From Pedobacter sp. KBW06 (GTDB taxonomy: Bacteria; Bacteroidota; Bacteroidia; Sphingobacteriales; Sphingobacteriaceae), in the NCBI RefSeq assembly GCF_003852525.1, contig NZ_QAJL01000003.1, positions 551,343 to 615,342 of the forward strand: a stretch of 64,000 nt of DNA, given 5' to 3'. Position numbers and translations under genes: made by a program. The number at the start of each line of letters is the position of its first letter. The stretch's first letter is position 1. Shown piece by piece: positions 61,648 through 64,000 of the stretch. The notes under the pieces are model-generated. The model was not told the origin of the DNA and made no database searches. It saw only the letters and a list, made by a program, of their open reading frames with translations.

Positions 61648-64000
61648 TTATTTGATTTGATTGATCATCGCCATATTGCCGCTGAAAAAACCGGCAATGA
61701 ACAAGCTGGAACCGTCCTGCTGCATGGCAATACCTATTGGATACTGTACATCCTGTTCCCAGGAAAGGGTCTGGATCACACGTAATGTTTTCGTACTCAA
61801 GACCCTCAGCCCTGCGATATTTGCATCAGTAATGAAAATCCGCTGACCATCCTGAGCAATCACTGCCTGTTGAAAATTGATCAATGTGGCATACGTAGCC
61901 GGGAACCGGTGTTCTTCAGATGTCAGGTCTTTGATGTTAAGGACGACAATAGAAGATTTCATATTTTCCTGCAGCAACACATAAAGCGTATTGTTGTCGG
62001 GAGATACCACCATTGTCCGGGCCAGGAGATCCAGGCTGACCGGGTTGGAATTTAAACTGTACAGCCCGTTACTGCTGAGCTGAAGGACCTGTATTTTCTT
62101 GTCTGAGCCTGTTCCAACGAAGACATAATTACCATCAGGCGTATACTGCAGGAGGAGGTGATTTGAGGCGGAAGAAGTAAACAAAGTCAAGTCGGTTTTC
62201 AGGTTAAAAGTGCCTTTGGCTTCATCGCAGGTATAGGCAAGAAAACAGTGTTTCCCGGTCGCATCCCTGGTAATCACATACAGGTTTAAACAATTTGCAG
62301 ACATCCCCAGTTCTACCGGAAAACGAGCCACTCCTCCTGGCCCCGCAGGTATCGGAATCGTGGATTTTAGCGTAAAGCGTCCTGTTTCCATAATGCTGAT
62401 TTCCGCTGCATCCTGCTGTATCACATACATATTATCAGAAGTCCCGGATGGAGAAAAGACACACTTAATGATATCCTGTGTTTCCAGTCGTGTGGAAACA
62501 GTTCCAGAATCGGTTTCATAGATAAAAATCCCTTTTGTATAGTTCGGTTTAGTCGTGATGAACAATACATTATGCCAGCTGACTGCAATCTTTCCATCCG
62601 CAGAAAGTGCCACATCTGTTGGCTGTTTCCCAACGTTTACAGGGGCATTTATCAATTGATAATTGATCAGATTAAGGATTGTCACACTGTGATCAGCATT
62701 TGAAACATAGGCTGCAGTGCCATCGTAGGCCATAGTCAGGGAGAGAGGTTTTGTTCCCGCAGGAATTCCGGTTTCCATGATTTTACAATTTCCAGCTCCT
62801 GCATAACAGCTAATCAATGTGGCCGTATTGGCGCTATTGCTGACCACAAAAGCATAGGCTCTGTCGGGGCTTACAGCAATCCTGACCGGTTCCCCACTGA
62901 TTTCAATCTGTTGCCCAGTCCCATCGGCTGTTGCATTCAGTGCAATCAGCACATTACTGTCCTGACAAACCACCAACAGCGTTTGCCCATGAGGATCTCC
63001 CACAGCAATATCTACCGGATGAGCAGGTAAGCCTGCAATACTTCTGTTGTATTTAAATTCCTCGTCGATGCCACTATATCCCATAACGGCAATACTATTA
63101 TCGCCCGTCATGGCCACATATACGTTCAATCCGCAGGGGTCAATTCCTATTCCGGAAGGATTTTGCGTAAGCACGATATCTTGCTTAGTGCCAAACACAT
63201 CCACACCTTTATTTTCAATGACAATCAGCTTCCCAGAACTAACCAGATTGGTCGTCACGAAAATGTATTTGTCATCATTTGAAATGGCAATCCGTACCGG
63301 CGTTCCTTCAATAGCGATCGTTTGAAGTACAGAGAAACTATAAATCCCGGTGCTGTCTTTCCATTCAATTTTAACAACGGTAACAGAACCTCCGCTGTTT
63401 AACACAAACAGGTACTGTCCGTCATAAGAAAAAACCTGATCTACCGGGCCAGTCCCGGTCGGAATTGCAGCCGCATACTCGCTGAAATCAAGTGGGTTCC
63501 GCATACTCAGGACATTCGCAGTCTTGTTGAGTACCGCAATAAAAGCCGCCGAAGGAGAAGCGACTGCTGCCAGGGAATTAAAGCCACAATCCTTAGCTTG
63601 GGTTTCCATCTTAAATGAACGAATCAATACACTACGGGAAAGCGTATGTGGATTGACACTGTCCTGGGGAATCAATGACCACATTCCAGGCGAGCTGAGG
63701 CTGACTGATCTGGTGCCTTTAGCAGGTACAATTTCGCTGTCCTTGCTGTCATCATTTACCAGTAGTACCGTGTCATTCGTTGCTACATCCCAGAAAAACC
63801 TGGAGTCATGAGGATAATCATGGTAATACACGTCCGCCGGAGTTACGCCAAAAGCATTGATCACTGGTAATACATCAGCAGTAGCCCTGGAAATGGCCTG
63901 ATTGGCACTGCTCCCGGAACCTGTTGCCACAAGGGTGATCACTTCCGACTTTTCCAGCGTAGCCGTATAACTACTCAGCTGCGTTACGTCCTCATAAAAT
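61648..64000 (-). CDS. YVTN-type beta-propeller protein (5' end outside window)
   Basis: The frame stays open to the right edge, so the N-terminus is missing; the GTG at 63942 is not the start because coding sequence (..TLEKSEV) continues upstream of it. At least 784 codons are present. From about 100 residues inside the edge, repeats of roughly 43-50 residues follow the YVTN/lactonase pattern (SYDGQYLFVLNSGGSVTVV, SNDDKYIFVTTN, AYDGTAAYVSNADHSVTIL, SPDNNTLYVLLQ), enough for one or two propellers. Such repeats serve binding or structural roles. It forms a pair with the leaderless protein downstream. Confidence 0.75.
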   Translation of the reverse strand, partial: FYEDVTQLSSYTATLEKSEVITLVATGSGSSANQAISRATADVLPVINAFGVTPADVYYHDYPHDSRFFWDVATNDTVLLVNDDSKDSEIVPAKGTRSVSLSSPGMWSLIPQDSVNPHTLSRSVLIRSFKMETQAKDCGFNSLAAVASPSAAFIAVLNKTANVLSMRNPLDFSEYAAAIPTGTGPVDQVFSYDGQYLFVLNSGGSVTVVKIEWKDSTGIYSFSVLQTIAIEGTPVRIAISNDDKYIFVTTNLVSSGKLIVIENKGVDVFGTKQDIVLTQNPSGIGIDPCGLNVYVAMTGDNSIAVMGYSGIDEEFKYNRSIAGLPAHPVDIAVGDPHGQTLLVVCQDSNVLIALNATADGTGQQIEISGEPVRIAVSPDRAYAFVVSNSANTATLISCYAGAGNCKIMETGIPAGTKPLSLTMAYDGTAAYVSNADHSVTILNLINYQLINAPVNVGKQPTDVALSADGKIAVSWHNVLFITTKPNYTKGIFIYETDSGTVSTRLETQDIIKCVFSPSGTSDNMYVIQQDAAEISIMETGRFTLKSTIPIPAGPGGVARFPVELGMSANCLNLYVITRDATGKHCFLAYTCDEAKGTFNLKTDLTLFTSSASNHLLLQYTPDGNYVFVGTGSDKKIQVLQLSSNGLYSLNSNPVSLDLLARTMVVSPDNNTLYVLLQENMKSSIVVLNIKDLTSEEHRFPATYATLINFQQAVIAQDGQRIFITDANIAGLRVLSTKTLRVIQTLSWEQDVQYPIGIAMQQDGSSLFIAGFFSGNMAMINQIK

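Overview
The window comes from a Bacteroidota chromosome, most likely a Pedobacter-like member of the Sphingobacteriaceae. I infer this from the SusC/SusD pair with a FecR/ECF-sigma switch, DUF5107-TPR and OMP_b-brl-type proteins, TTTG-N19-TAnnTTTG promoters (a perfect one precedes the tRNA gene), weak ribosome binding sites, and double-glycine leader peptides. No replication origin, rRNA or CRISPR array is visible. Region 1 (1-14862): a secreted polysaccharide-deacetylase-like protein (cut by the left edge) diverges from an AraC regulator. A long minus-strand carbohydrate operon follows: lipoprotein, DUF5107-TPR protein, sugar MFS transporter, GH2 glycosidase, and two uncharacterised proteins upstream. 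A few small unassigned genes, a DoxX-like protein and an unassigned 229-residue protein close the region. Region 2 (14863-21100): a MarR-GNAT fusion with a twin palindromic operator, then tRNA-Ser(TGA). The 3' end and terminator of this tRNA recur twice downstream inside ~198-bp direct repeats, which also carry what looks like the last codons of an integrase. Between the copies lie an Mrr-like endonuclease, a DUF1016 nuclease, an alpha/beta hydrolase and relics of IS256- and IS3-type transposases. This is a small tandem, decayed tRNA-targeted island. Region 3 (21100-42000): a lipoprotein split by an in-frame TAA, an hxlR/azoR pair, an HExxH lipoprotein, a complete sigma/anti-sigma/SusC/SusD locus, a TonB receptor preceded by a tiny ORF ending in a Cys-codon run, a VOC protein, a phosphodiesterase, a membrane-anchored unknown, a GH36 alpha-galactosidase and an S41 peptidase. 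Region 4 (41688-60059): a class I lanthipeptide locus in three transcription units. Unit A (minus) has four near-identical precursors, a LanC-like protein lacking both zinc cysteines, and a medium-chain reductase. Unit B (plus) is full-length LanB. Unit C (minus) has a fifth, cysteine-free leader peptide, a LuxR-type regulator with a degenerate receiver, a second cysteine-less LanC-like protein, a canonical LanC, an outer-membrane barrel protein, a luciferase-like flavin oxidoreductase, a C39-peptidase ABC exporter and a short HlyD adaptor. A LytS/LytTR two-component pair lies just beyond. The inferred pathway is: LanB dehydrates Ser/Thr in the cores, LanC (perhaps with its two degenerate paralogues) closes the rings, one or both reductases convert dehydro residues to D-amino acids, and the C39 exporter removes the Gly-Gly leader during export. 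Region 5 (60073-64000): a small membrane protein and two leaderless proteins, one of them a beta-propeller protein cut by the right edge.
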